DNA of 64,000 nucleotides from Choricystis sp. odSpoLacu1 (lineage: Eukaryota; Chlorophyta; Trebouxiophyceae), in NCBI GenBank assembly GCA_958009055.1, contig OY253657.1, forward strand, positions 677,051 through 741,050, given 5' to 3'. A program made the translations under genes and the position numbers. This document shows, piece by piece, positions 20,426-30,399 of the stretch (within the stretch, counting starts at the first letter, position 1; each line of letters starts with the position of its first letter). The notes under the pieces were generated by a model. It ran no database searches and was not told the origin of the DNA. It saw only the letters and a list, made by a program, of their open reading frames with translations.

Positions 20426-22072
20426 ATGCGCCCCCCCGCGGGCGCACCGCCCCCCACCCCCGCGCGGCCGCCCCCGACCCACCTCGCCGACGCGGTCGCG
20501 TCGCGCTCCGCCAACCCAGCCACCTCATTCCACGTGCCCGGCCACAAGCGGCGACCCCAGGCGCCGCCCCATCCCTCTCCATCCATCGCTGCCGCTCTGG
20601 CGGCCGCGGCTGCCGTCGACACGACTGAACTCACAGGCCTGGACGTGCTGGCCGCCCCCACCGGCCCCATCCTTGCCGCCGCCGCCGCCGCCGCCGCCGC
20701 CTACGGCGTCGGCTCGTGTCGCTACCTGGTGGGCGGCGCCACGGCGGGCGTGGCGGCGGCAGTGATGGCAACGTGTTCCGGTGGAGGCACCACCACCCCA
20801 CCTCGCACCCTGCTGGCCACGCGCGCGTCCCACCAATCAGTCGTGGCGGGCGCCGCTCTGGCGGGCGCCCGGCTGGCCTGGATCGCGCCGTCGCTGGCAG
20901 GGGAGGTGTGGGGTGGGGCCGCGCACCCGCCGACCCCCGCCGCCGTCGCGGCCGCGCTCGCAGGGGCGGCAGCTGCGGGGCATGACGTGGGGGCGGTGTT
21001 GGTGGTGTCGCCCACCTACTTTGGCGCGGTGGCGGATGTGGAGGGTGAGTGTGGCGGGGGAGGAGAGGACGGGCGGGGAGGCGTGCCGGTGCGCCCCTGC
21101 CACACCACACCACACACACACACACACACCCTCCCCCTTTACCCCCCCCCCACCCCCCCCCAGCCATCGCCGCCGTCTGCGCCGCCACCTCCGTCCCCCT
21201 CATCGTGGACGCCGCCCACGGCGCCCACTTCGGCCTGGATGCCGCCCTCCCCCCCGCCGCGGCCGCGGTCGGCGCCAGTCTCGCGGTCGTGGGGGCCCAC
21301 AAAACGCTGGCCGTGCTGACGCAGGCCGCCCTGCTGCACGTGGCGGCGGGTGGGGGCGCGGGGCTCGCCCCCGCGGTGGACCGCGCCCTGGCCCTGCTGC
21401 AGTCGTCGTCGCCCTCGTTTGTGTTGATGGCCTCACTGGATGTGGGGGTCGCCTCTGCAGCCGCCCCCGGTGCATGGGACGCCCCCCTGGCCACGGCGGC
21501 CGCCGTCCGCGCTGCCGTGCGGGCTGCCCCCGGGTGGGCAGCCCTGGCGGATGACGAGCTGGAAAGAGCACGTGTCCACGCGTTCGACCCGCTCCGCGTC
21601 ACGCTCACCCACACCCGCCTGGACGGCCGTGCCGCGGCCGCCGCCCTGGAGGCGGGCGGCGCCGTTCCCGAGCTGGCCACCGAGGCGGTGGTCGTGCTGG
21701 CCCTGGGGGCGGGGTCGGTGGTGGCAGACGCGCGCACGCTGGCATCCGCCCTGGGCGCCGTGTCGGCAGCTGCCGCCGGCCTGCCGCCCCGGGTGCCGCC
21801 GCCCGTGCCACCACCCACGTGGTCCCCGTACGGCGCCCCCCTGACGCCTCGGGAAGCGTTGCTGGGGGCGTCGGAGCGGGTGGGCCTGCGCTCCTCGATC
21901 GGCCGGATTGCAGCAGAGGCGGTCACCCCCTACCCACCGGGTGTGCCGGTGGTGGTGCCGGGGGAGCGCATCAGCGCGGACGCGGTGGACGCGGTGACAG
22001 CCGTGCTGGCGGGGGGGGGGGCGGTTGGTGGCGGGGGACGCGAGTGGGGAGAGTGTGGCGGTGGTCAAGTGA
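20426..22072 (+). CDS. Orn/Lys/Arg decarboxylase, bacterial/plastid type (PLP, fold III-like)
   Basis: Exon 1 is 20426-21044 and exon 2 starts at 21164; the join VE|AIAAVC is in phase. The product matches OKR_DC_1: FHVPGHKRR, LTGLDVL, a GGATAG glycine loop, ASHQSVV, SPTYFGAVAD, DAAHGAHFG and GAHKTL with the PLP lysine at about residue 253. The C-terminal part carries PYPPGVPVVVPGE. These enzymes decarboxylate ornithine, lysine or arginine for polyamine synthesis; the substrate is not decidable here. In an 11-G tract (22011-22021) the frame must drop one base. It then reads GGRLVAGDASGESVAVVK and stops at TGA 22070-22072. Without correction the frame runs on to 22161 with unconvincing sequence. 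Corrected length is about 508 residues. No clear transit peptide was seen. Confidence 0.85.
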
Positions 22073-22080
22073 CCACCGCC
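22057..22080. repeat. Perfect 10-bp hairpin spanning the decarboxylase stop codon
   Basis: GGCGGTGGTC, loop AAGT, GACCACCGCC, closed by a further T-A pair, then a run of six T's at 22083-22088. The stop codon TGA (22070-22072) lies at the loop-stem junction. Confidence 0.75.
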
Positions 22081-22528
22081 AGTTTTTTGGTGAGAGAAAA
22101 AAATGACGCCCTTTCCTCCCTCTCTACCCAAAATCTGCAGAAAAAAGAGAATTCTCGTTGAAATTGCAAACACGTTTTTTGCTACGATAAAAAAGAATCG
22201 CATGTGTGTGGGGGGAAGAAAGAAAGAAAGGCGCAGTTGATTTTGTTTCTTTTTCGTTTGTTTTATTTTTGGTCTCTCCCTCCTGCCCAAAAAACACTCC
22301 CCCCCCCCCAACAGAAGAAGGCAGAGGCACGTCACGGGAGTAGGAAGAAGAGAGGGGAAAAATAAGCAGGGACAGAGGAAAAGACGGGGTGAAAGGGGGG
22401 GGGGGGGGGGGGGGAGGGGCGCAGGTGTCGACAGCGCTCGACACCGGCGCGCCCCCCCCCCCGCCCCCCCGGTTGTGCCAAAAAAGGAAAGGAAAAAAAA
22501 AACACCACCACCACCCACCACTCTCCCC
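22073..22528. other. Convergent intergenic region with a 20-G tract
   Basis: Shared 3' region of the decarboxylase and ABCG genes. It is unusually A/T-rich for this genome and contains a 20-G homopolymer at 22395-22414. No gene seen. Confidence 0.6.
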
Positions 22529-25106
22529 TCACAGCCAGTGTTTCCGGATGGCAACCCGAATCCACGCATACGTGAACACGCGCACCACGACACAGATGAG
22601 GGCCAGGTACATGACGTCCCGCCCGATCGACAGCCCGTTGTTCACGTTGGTCGGCACCGCCGCCATCCCGTCCACGGGGGGGGTGCCGTGCGGCGCCCCG
22701 GGGGGAGGGGCCAGCGTCAGCCCCGTGAACTCGTTGCGCACGACGGCCGAGTAGGCGAAGGCGACGTACGACGATTTTTTGAGCCACACAAAGTAGGGGG
22801 GCGTCTTGGTCTGGATGAAGCCGGTGAACATCAGCAGCAGCAGGCACACACACCCGTTCAGAATTTGACCCACCACGTGTTCACGATGGAAGGATGACGT
22901 CAGCTGCCCCACCGTGTCGGAGGCGAGGGCGGTGATGACTTGGACGCCGTAGAAGGTGGCAAACTTGGGCAGCGTCATTTGAAACCCGATCATCGAGTAG
23001 ACCAGCACCGAGAACGCCAGCACAAAGGCCAGCTGCAGGGGGAGCTGGGTCAGGGATTTGGCGGTGAAGTAGGCGCCAAAGGAGTAGAGGTTGCCGCCCG
23101 CTTCCCGGCGCAGGAGGGCGCGTTCGCGCGCAAACACGGCGACCGCGTTTTGGGCGGGCTGGAGGACGAGGCACGCGGTGACAAACCACAGGGACGCCAC
23201 CCGGTCAAAGGTGCCGCCCGCGGCATCAGAAGGCACGCGCCAGTAGGTGAGGCCGACCAGGGTGCCGAAGAACAGGTACTGGACCAGCTGGACGGCCACG
23301 TTGAGGGGGGCTCTGTACATGTGGCGCACAAACCGGGCAGACAGGACAGCCACCTGGTGGGGGGCCGACGTCGCCACCTCAGACGTGTCCAACGACAGCG
23401 CGTGCATGACGTTGAGGGCGGTGACGGTGTGGCGCAGGGACCAGCGGGAGAGTGAGCGGTCGTAGGGGCGGTCGGCGCCGGGCGCGGTTTCGGGGTCTGA
23501 GCCGAGAACTGATTCAAGATCAAACGCGTCCCGGTGGGCGGTGGACGCGGCCGCCACCACGCGCTGGTCTTTGGCCAGGGCCATGATGTGCTCCGCCAGG
23601 TTGCGGTAGGAGGGGCGGCTGTGTTGTGGGCGGGGGGTGGGGGGGGGGGGGGGTGAGGAAAAAAAAAACGATCGAAAAAAAAAAAAAAAAAACTATCTTC
23701 TCTCTCCCAAACAGAAAAACCCAAAACACTTACGGCCGGCCCAGGTCGTTGAAGTAGGCCTCCGCCTCGCTCCAGGGGCCACAGTACAGGACCTGCCCCC
23801 CCGCCAGCAGCAGGAAGTCGTCGTAGCGCTGGCAGATGTCGGCACTCGGTTGGTGGATGGTGCACAGCACGGTGCGGCCGGCGCCGGCGAGGCGTTTCAG
23901 CAGGCGCACAGTCGACAGGGCGCCATCCGAGTCCAGTCCGGTGGTGGGTTCATCCAGGAAGACGGCGCGCGGGTCGGTCACAAGGGCGACGCCGATCGAC
24001 ACGCGCCGCCGCTCGCCGCCCGACACGGAGCAGACGGTGCCGTCCAGGTCTTCCCCAATCATCATATCGCGGCGGTGGTCCAGGCCCTGAGGAGGAGGAG
24101 GGTGATGGGGTGGGGGTGGAGGGGTGAGTGTGTGTGTTGTGGTTGTGCGAGTGGGGTGCGTTTCTCTCCCTCTCTCTCTCGTCTCTCCCTCCCTCTCTCC
24201 AAACTCACCAGCTCCGTAATGATGTGGTCCACCCGCCGCCTCTTCTCCGCCCGCGACATGGACTGGGGCAGGCGCAGCTGGGCACTCGTCATGATGGCTT
24301 CGCGAACTGTCGCTGTCGACATGAGAATGTCGCGCTGCCACACGACGGCGCTCGCGGCGCGAAACTCTTTGGCGACGACGGGGGCGCCGTTGACGTAGAT
24401 GGCGCCCCGGACTTCGCCGCCCGAGATGGAGCAGGCCAGGACTTTGAGGAGGGTGGACTGTGTGGGTGGGTGGGTGAGAATGAAGAAAACGCACGAAAGC
24501 AAGATGCCTCGCGGAGCGGCGCGCGTGTGTGTCGGCTGTTGTCCCCCCACAGCGCGCGACTCTGCGTCTCCCTCCCCCCCTCCCCGCCTAGTCTGCACCC
24601 TCATACCATCCCCGCATGGGTGCAGGGGCGGTGGGGGCGCGAGGAGGGGGGGAGGCTCCCCCAAACGCGCGCGCACCGCGTCCTTCGAGGCATTGAGATG
24701 CGCCAGCCACTCGCCCTCCCCCGCGCCCCTCTGCCCCCTCTCCCTCCACCCAACTCACCTTGCCAGCCCCGGACGGTCCCTGCATGGCGGTCAACCGCCC
24801 CGCCGACGCGTACCCGCACGCGTCGCGCAGGATTTGGATGCCGGCTGAGCCGCGCCGCCCCGGCACCGTGAAGGTCAGCCGGTCGAACGCGATGTCCAGC
24901 CCCTCCACGCAGTCGTCGCCCGCCAGTGACTTGGTGTCGTCATGCTTGGCGTCGCGCGCCAGGCCGACGTCCACGGTGACGGCGCCGGAGCCGGGCAGCG
25001 CGGCCGCAGACGCATCGGCGGGTGCGACCGCGCGCGGGGTGCCGCCCTGGGCCCACGACATGGCGCGCACCAGGAAGGAGGGAGGTGAGTCCCCTGGGTC
25101 ACGCAT
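22529..25106 (-). CDS. ABCG: ABCG (WHITE) half-size ABC transporter
   Basis: Exons are 25106-24759, 24457-24209, 24086-23734 and 23618-22529, all in phase, giving 679 residues. The domain order is ATPase then membrane domain, the reverse topology typical of ABCG proteins. Walker A GPSGAGKSTLL (about 110-120) is split by intron 1 between Lys and Ser. The signature VSGGERRR lies at 220-227, Walker B AVFLDEPTTGLDS at about 240, and the H-loop is in CTIHQPS. The C-terminal half has about six hydrophobic helices, with FTGFIQTKTPPYFVWLKKSS resembling the ABCG extracellular region before the last helix. Half transporters dimerise to export lipids, sterols or other hydrophobic compounds. The substrate is unknown. 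Intron 3 has the less common GTAAGT donor. Confidence 0.93.
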
Positions 25107-25585
25107 TGTGGGTGCGTGTGTGGGGGGGGGGAGGATGCAAAAACAGGGGGGGAGGGGGGAGGGAGTACTAGGCCCGATTGGCTTCGCGCGCGCGGGACGC
25201 GAGCAGCAAAAAAAACTGGGAGGCGCGCAGGTGTGCGCGTCTCGTAAACTGTGGCACAGAGTGTGAAACGTGCGCACGCCCGGTGGGGGGGAGGAAGGGG
25301 GCGAGGGGAGGAGGGCGCGAGAAGCGGCCCGCGGAGAAAGAAAGGAGATTGTGAGCGCAGTGCGAGACGAGAGAAACGACACGAGGCCTCGCTCGTTTTT
25401 TGTTTTGCACACGTTGGGATCTCACCAAAGAAAAAAAGGGAAGGAAACCACGCTCCACCCACAAACACACGTACACACAACACACACGAAGGGAGGGATG
25501 CGTGTTGTGAGGCCCAGCTAGGGGCGAAAAAAAGTCTCTCGAAGAAAAAATGAACACCACCCCTCCTTCCTCTCTCTCTCCCACC
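25107..25585. other. Intergenic between ABCG start and MCM3 stop
   Basis: 479 bp holding the ABCG 5' flank and MCM3 3' flank. It is purine-rich on the plus strand from 25270 to 25350. No gene recognised. Confidence 0.6.
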
Positions 25586-28252
25586 TCAAGCCGCCTCGCT
25601 GTACACGCGCTCCGCGTCCGCGTCGTACATGATGGGCGCCACCGTCGGGCCCCGCCGCCCCGCCGCGTGGCGCGCCTCGATCTCGGCGAGGGCGGTGGCG
25701 ACAGCGGCGCGGGGGACGCGCCCCCCGTTGAACCGCACGCGCGCCGCCACGTCGGCCACACTGATCGGGCCGCCGGCCCCGCGCGCCGCCAGCAGCAGGT
25801 CGCGCACCGCGCCCGCCACGGCGGCCAGGCGGGCTTCGTCGGGAGAGGAGGAGGCGTCGGCGGCTGGGGTGGCGTCGGCGGTGCCGCCGCCGCCGTCCGT
25901 CGACCCACCCCCGCTGGCAGCAGGGGCGGGGTCGTCATCATCCTCGCCCTCGCGCGTCACCCGCTTGGCACCACGCGAGGGGCGACCGGTGGGCGGGCGG
26001 GAGGAGGGAGGAGGCGGGGGCGCGCCGTCGTTGTCGTCGCCACCCCCACCCACCACCACCCCCTCCGCCGCGGCCTCCGCGGCATCCCCATCCAGCATCC
26101 GCGTCATCAACTCTTTGGCCACGTCCACGTCGGCGGGGGTGACGCCCTCCGGCGACAGCCTCGCCCGGGCGGCCGCGGTGGAGAGGCGGATGGCGGTCTC
26201 GAGAGTGCGCACCGTGACGGGCAGCGGCCCCGCCGCGCCCGCGCCGCCGCCCGCGCGCAGCTCCCCATAAAAGTCGGCAATGGCGTCCGCCGCCGCCTGC
26301 GTGATCGGCATGGTCACCGTGCGCCGCTTCACCAAGGCGATGAATTTGCGGAGAAAGGGCGTCGAGAGGGGCAGGCGCGAGTGCGGTGTGCGCGGACCGT
26401 AGAGGCGCGCGTCGTACGGCACGTACATCCCGCCGTCGGGGGCGGCCGCCGCCGCAGCAGCCGCGGCAGCCGCACCGCCGCCGTCATCGTCATCGCCCAG
26501 GACGCGGGGGCCGGCGGACGTGCCGTCGGCGGCGCCGCCGTTGCCGCGCCCGTCGTCGCCGGGCGGGCGGTAGCGGTGTTGGCCGAGCACGTGGTCCGCG
26601 ATCGCGCGGTCGCGCGCAGACGTCAGGTTGTCCAGCAGCACAAACAGCAGGTCGAAACGAGACAGAAGCGAGTCGGGCAGGTTGACGTTGCGGGCGACGG
26701 AGAGGGCGTGGTCGTACGAGCCGTAGAGCGGGTTGGCAGCGGCCAGCACTGAGCACCGAGCGTTCAAGCTCGTGTGGATCCCAGCTTTCGCGATCGTCAC
26801 CGTCTGCTGCTCCATGACTTCGTGGATGGCCACCCGGTCGCCGTCCGCCATCTTGTCGAACTCATCGATGCAGGCGACCCCCCGGTCGGCCAGGACGAGG
26901 GCGCCCGCTTCCAGGCGTTTTTCGCCCGTGTCTTTGTCGGTGGTGACCGCCGCCGTCAGACCCACGCCCGACGACCCACGCCCCGTCGTGGACACCGCCA
27001 GTGGGGCCAGGTTCATGACGGCGCGCAGCATTTGGGATTTTGCCACACCAGGGTCGCCGACAAGCAGGACGTTGATGTCGCCGCGCAGGCGGGTGCCGTT
27101 GTCTAGCACACGCTCGCGTCCACCCAGTAGCTGCAGGATCAGCCCTTTCTTCACCGGGTCGTGGCCATAGATGGAGGGAGCCAGGGAGGCGGCCAGGACG
27201 TCCAGAACGTCGGGGGAGGCGGACAGGGCTTCGATGCGCTCGATGTCGTCCGCTGTGATGGACGCGTCGTCGCCCACACCCCCCAACTTGCTCACGCCAG
27301 TGGCAATCAGCAGGCTGGCAAACACGCCGGACATGGTGCCCGTGGCGCGGGGGTGGAGGGCGCGATAGACGCCCACGATGCGGACGCGGTCGCCGGGCTT
27401 CACGGCATCCACGAGGTCGTGTTCCAGAACAATGTCGACCGAGCGGGGGAGCTGCCCCGGGGGCGCGGACTCGGGCAACTCCTGCACGGTGACAGTTTGA
27501 GCATCAGTATAAGTGCACAGGCCGTACTCCGTCACCAGCAGGTTGCCCGCATCGTCGGCGGTCGGGTAAGCAGCGCCCGTGGGCGCCCCCCCGAACGACG
27601 TGCCGTCTCGATACTCCCGCGTCACCGTCTCCCCGGTGGCGGGGCACGTGTGCACCGACCTCGCCAGCTTGGGGCGGACGAGGGAGGCGCGCGTGACGAC
27701 GCCGTCGACGGCGACGAGGCGGCCCAGGAGGGAGGAGGAGAGGTCGCGCGGCGAGACGCGCGCGCGGCCAAAGTGGCCGGTGAAAGCCAGGCGCAGGCGG
27801 GCGGGGGGGGGGAGGGCTTTGGGGTGGGCGGCGCGGGCGAGTTCGTCCAGGGCCTGAGGGGAGGGGTGGTGGGGTGGTGGTGGGTGGGTTGAGAGGGAGA
27901 GGGCGCGTTTCGGCGGCAGCGGCTTTGGTTCGAAAATTCGGCGAAACCAAGATGGCCCCGCGCCCACCGTCTCCCCCCATCTTTCCACCCTCCCACACCC
28001 CACAACTCTCACCTCTTCAAACGGAGGGATGCACTCCCCCGGCTCCTCCTTTAACCGCGCCGCCAGGTCGGGGGAGAAGGACGCGACGTCTTGCACGTCG
28101 ACCGCCAGGCGCGCGCCGCGGGGGGGGACGCCGCCGGGCGCCCCCAGCAGGGCGGCTACACGGGCGGCATACTCGCCCGCGCCGCCGTCGGCGTCCAGGA
28201 AGGCGGCGAAGTCGCGCTTGAGGGCGAGGCGGGTTTCGGACGCGTCGTCCAT
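25586..28252 (-). CDS. MCM3: DNA replication licensing factor MCM3
   Basis: Exon 1 is 28252-28013 (80 codons) and exon 2 is 27853-25586, giving 835 residues. The 159-bp intron has no in-frame stop, but its removal restores the MCM3 N-terminus. RPKLARSVHTCPATGE and EYGLCTYTDAQTVTVQELPE followed by APPGQLPRSVD are MCM3-specific. Walker A GDPGVAKS lies at about 346-353, Walker B CIDEFDKM at 408-415, and the arginine finger SRFD at 478-481. A Ser/Gly/Asp-rich insertion follows HVLGQHRYRPP, and a winged-helix-like tail ends the protein. MCM3 is one of six subunits of the MCM2-7 replicative helicase loaded at origins. It is divergent from the O-fucosyltransferase gene. Confidence 0.96.
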   Translation of the reverse strand: MDDASETRLALKRDFAAFLDADGGAGEYAARVAALLGAPGGVPPRGARLAVDVQDVASFSPDLAARLKEEPGECIPPFEEVRVVGCGRVERWGETVGAGPSWFRRIFEPKPLPPKRALSLSTHPPPPHHPSPQALDELARAAHPKALPPPARLRLAFTGHFGRARVSPRDLSSSLLGRLVAVDGVVTRASLVRPKLARSVHTCPATGETVTREYRDGTSFGGAPTGAAYPTADDAGNLLVTEYGLCTYTDAQTVTVQELPESAPPGQLPRSVDIVLEHDLVDAVKPGDRVRIVGVYRALHPRATGTMSGVFASLLIATGVSKLGGVGDDASITADDIERIEALSASPDVLDVLAASLAPSIYGHDPVKKGLILQLLGGRERVLDNGTRLRGDINVLLVGDPGVAKSQMLRAVMNLAPLAVSTTGRGSSGVGLTAAVTTDKDTGEKRLEAGALVLADRGVACIDEFDKMADGDRVAIHEVMEQQTVTIAKAGIHTSLNARCSVLAAANPLYGSYDHALSVARNVNLPDSLLSRFDLLFVLLDNLTSARDRAIADHVLGQHRYRPPGDDGRGNGGAADGTSAGPRVLGDDDDGGGAAAAAAAAAAAPDGGMYVPYDARLYGPRTPHSRLPLSTPFLRKFIALVKRRTVTMPITQAAADAIADFYGELRAGGGAGAAGPLPVTVRTLETAIRLSTAAARARLSPEGVTPADVDVAKELMTRMLDGDAAEAAAEGVVVGGGGDDNDGAPPPPPSSRPPTGRPSRGAKRVTREGEDDDDPAPAASGGGSTDGGGGTADATPAADASSSPDEARLAAVAGAVRDLLLAARGAGGPISVADVAARVRFNGGRVPRAAVATALAEIEARHAAGRRGPTVAPIMYDADAERVYSEAA

Positions 28253-28664
28253 TTTGATGCGGCGAAAAAAAAACGGTGGGAAAACAGAGCAAGCCCCCGA
28301 GAGTCTGTGTCAGACGCCGGATGCGCGCACCAACTGGTGGCTGTGAGGTGAGCGACAGCGATGAGGGGGGTGAGGGCGGGCGAGGGGAGGGAGGGGGCGG
28401 CGGCGGAGGGCGGCGCCGAACAACACGGGCGTGATGCGTGACGGCGTGCGCGGCGGGGCGCCTGATGCCTGCTCCACTGGCACGTGTGGGGACGCGTGAC
28501 GGTCCGGATGCCTGCGCGCACTCACCTGCTGTCGCGCGCACGGGGGGGCGGAGTGGGAAGAGGCTGTGTGCGCGCGGGGGGGCGTTTTGCGCGCGCCGAA
28601 AGAAACGGCCTCGAGAGTGTGCTGCCTCCGCACAGCATCTTCGCGTTTTTTTTGTGTTTTCCTC
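28253..28664. promoter_or_regulatory. Divergent promoter, MCM3 and O-fucosyltransferase-like gene
   Basis: 412 bp head-to-head interval. No gene or strong motif seen. Confidence 0.55.
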
Positions 28665-30126
28665 ATGGCGCGCCCCTCCCCCGCCCCCCCCCCCTCCCGC
28701 TGGGCCCGCATCAAGCGGGCCGCCCCCGGCTCCCCCTCCCTCACCCCTGGCCGCGCCGTCGTCGCGCTGGCTGTGCTGGCGGCAGCCGCGCGCGTGTGTG
28801 CATCACTCGTATCCCGCCCTGGCGCCGGCTGGGCCCCCGCCGACGGGTCCGACGACTCGGTGTACTTGTTTGTGGGTGAGTGAGGGAGAGGGGAGTGTAT
28901 TGGTTTCGCGGGCAATCGAGCAGCATTCGAGATGCGTGTGGGCCAATTCGCACACAAGCCCACTGCCCGCCCGCGCCAGCGCGTCCTCTCTCCACGCCCT
29001 GTGCTAAGCCACCACCAAGCTGCACGCCACCAGATTGGAGGGAGAGGAGGGGGCAACAGGCCTGCGAGTTGGTGGGTGGGGCAGGGGCAGGACTAGACCC
29101 TCACCGACCCCACCCCCACCCACCCCACCCACCCCTCTAGACCCCTTCGAGTCCGGCCTCAACAACGAGCGCATCTCCCTCCTGAAAGCGGCGGAGCTGG
29201 CCTCCCGTTTACAGGCGACCCTCGTCCTGCCCGCCTACAAAGATTTTCACGGCCTGCTGCGGAGGGACCCGCCCGACCCCGCCTCTGGCGTCGTCCTCCC
29301 CTTCTCCCACTTTTATGATGAGGGTGTGTTTGCCAAGCATGCGGCCAGGCACGGGTTTAAGATTGCGCGGACGATGCCGGCCAACCGGTTCCACGCGTGT
29401 GCGAAACAACTAAACTTTGCATCCCAATTCTCCCAACTCTTCACCTCTGAGTTCATTGACGCCTACGCCGCCAAACACCGCGTCATGTGCCTGCCCCCCC
29501 ACGCCGTCTGGTTTGCGATGCGGGGGTATGATCAAGAGGACCTGGACTGGAGTGCCAACGCCAAGCACGCGGCGGGGCTCGCCCCCTCGCCCCTGTACGC
29601 GTCCCAACTCGCTGACGCGGAAGCGCGGCTGGCGGCCACGCGCGGCACATCCTCCTTCATCGCGGTGCATGTGCGGGTGGAGGCGGACTGGGTGGATGTG
29701 TGCGAGATGGGGGGCGATAGGAAAGAAGACGGCCACTGGCTGTCGGGGCAGAAAGACAAGTGCTTGGTCACCGACACCGAGATCGCGGCCGCTCTGGCTG
29801 CGGATGGCGTGAAACGGGGCACCCTGGCCTTTGTGATGACGGGGGACGACGTGGCGACGGCGGCGCCCGCGCTGTGTGGGAAGGGTGGCTTTTTAACCTG
29901 CTTCACCCCGGACGAAGTGTGGAGGCCGTCCGCCACCACCCCCACAAATCGCACCATTCTGCCGCGCGCCTACATCTCCTTCCTGCTGGCGGGGCGGGCG
30001 ACGGGATTGTACGGCAACCGGCACTCGACGTTTTCCACGGAGCTGGGGTCTGAATTTGTGGAGGGAGGAAAAAAAGTGGTGTACTACAACCCGCCCTGCC
30101 CGCCTGGGGAGGAGGTGTGCGCGTGA
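28665..30126 (+). CDS. GDP-fucose protein O-fucosyltransferase-like glycosyltransferase
   Basis: Exons are 28665-28875 and 29141-30126 (join V|DPFESGLNNERISLL in phase), giving 398 residues. Near the N-terminus a hydrophobic segment VVALAVLAAAARVCASLV after an Arg/Lys-rich cytosolic stub forms a type II signal anchor for the Golgi or ER. The catalytic domain begins GLNNERISLL, the nucleotide-sugar start motif of the O-FucT family. The motif HVRVEADW matches HxRxExDW of plant/algal O-FucT members, where the Arg is catalytic. The C-terminus has FVMTGDD and YGNRHSTFSTEL, matching the family's terminal TF(S/D)TEL-like segment. The acceptor protein is unknown. The extracellular or wall glycoproteome is the likely target. 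Confidence 0.85.
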
Positions 30127-30160
30127 GATTGAAGCATTATGCGTGGGTGTCTGTGTGATC

Positions 30161-30165
30161 TGTAA
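30161..30165 (+). terminator. TGTAA poly(A) signal
   Basis: TGTAA 35 bp after the O-fucosyltransferase-like stop, followed by A-rich and T-rich sequence. Confidence 0.55.
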
Positions 30166-30399
30166 AACTTGTTGCGTTGTTTTTTTGCGATAGGAAACGG
30201 AAAGAGGAGAGTGTGGTTTTCGTCAGTGTCGAAAAACGAAGAAACGAATTCGGGTGTGCGGGCGCCGTTTTTTTTTTTTCGACGCGCCCCCCTCCCTTTC
30301 CCCCTCCCTCCTCCTCACCACTGAGAGAGAGAGGGCACACACACATACACGCGCGCAGCGGGGCAAAAACACCGGGGCGCTCCCGCCGCGTGCTCTCCA

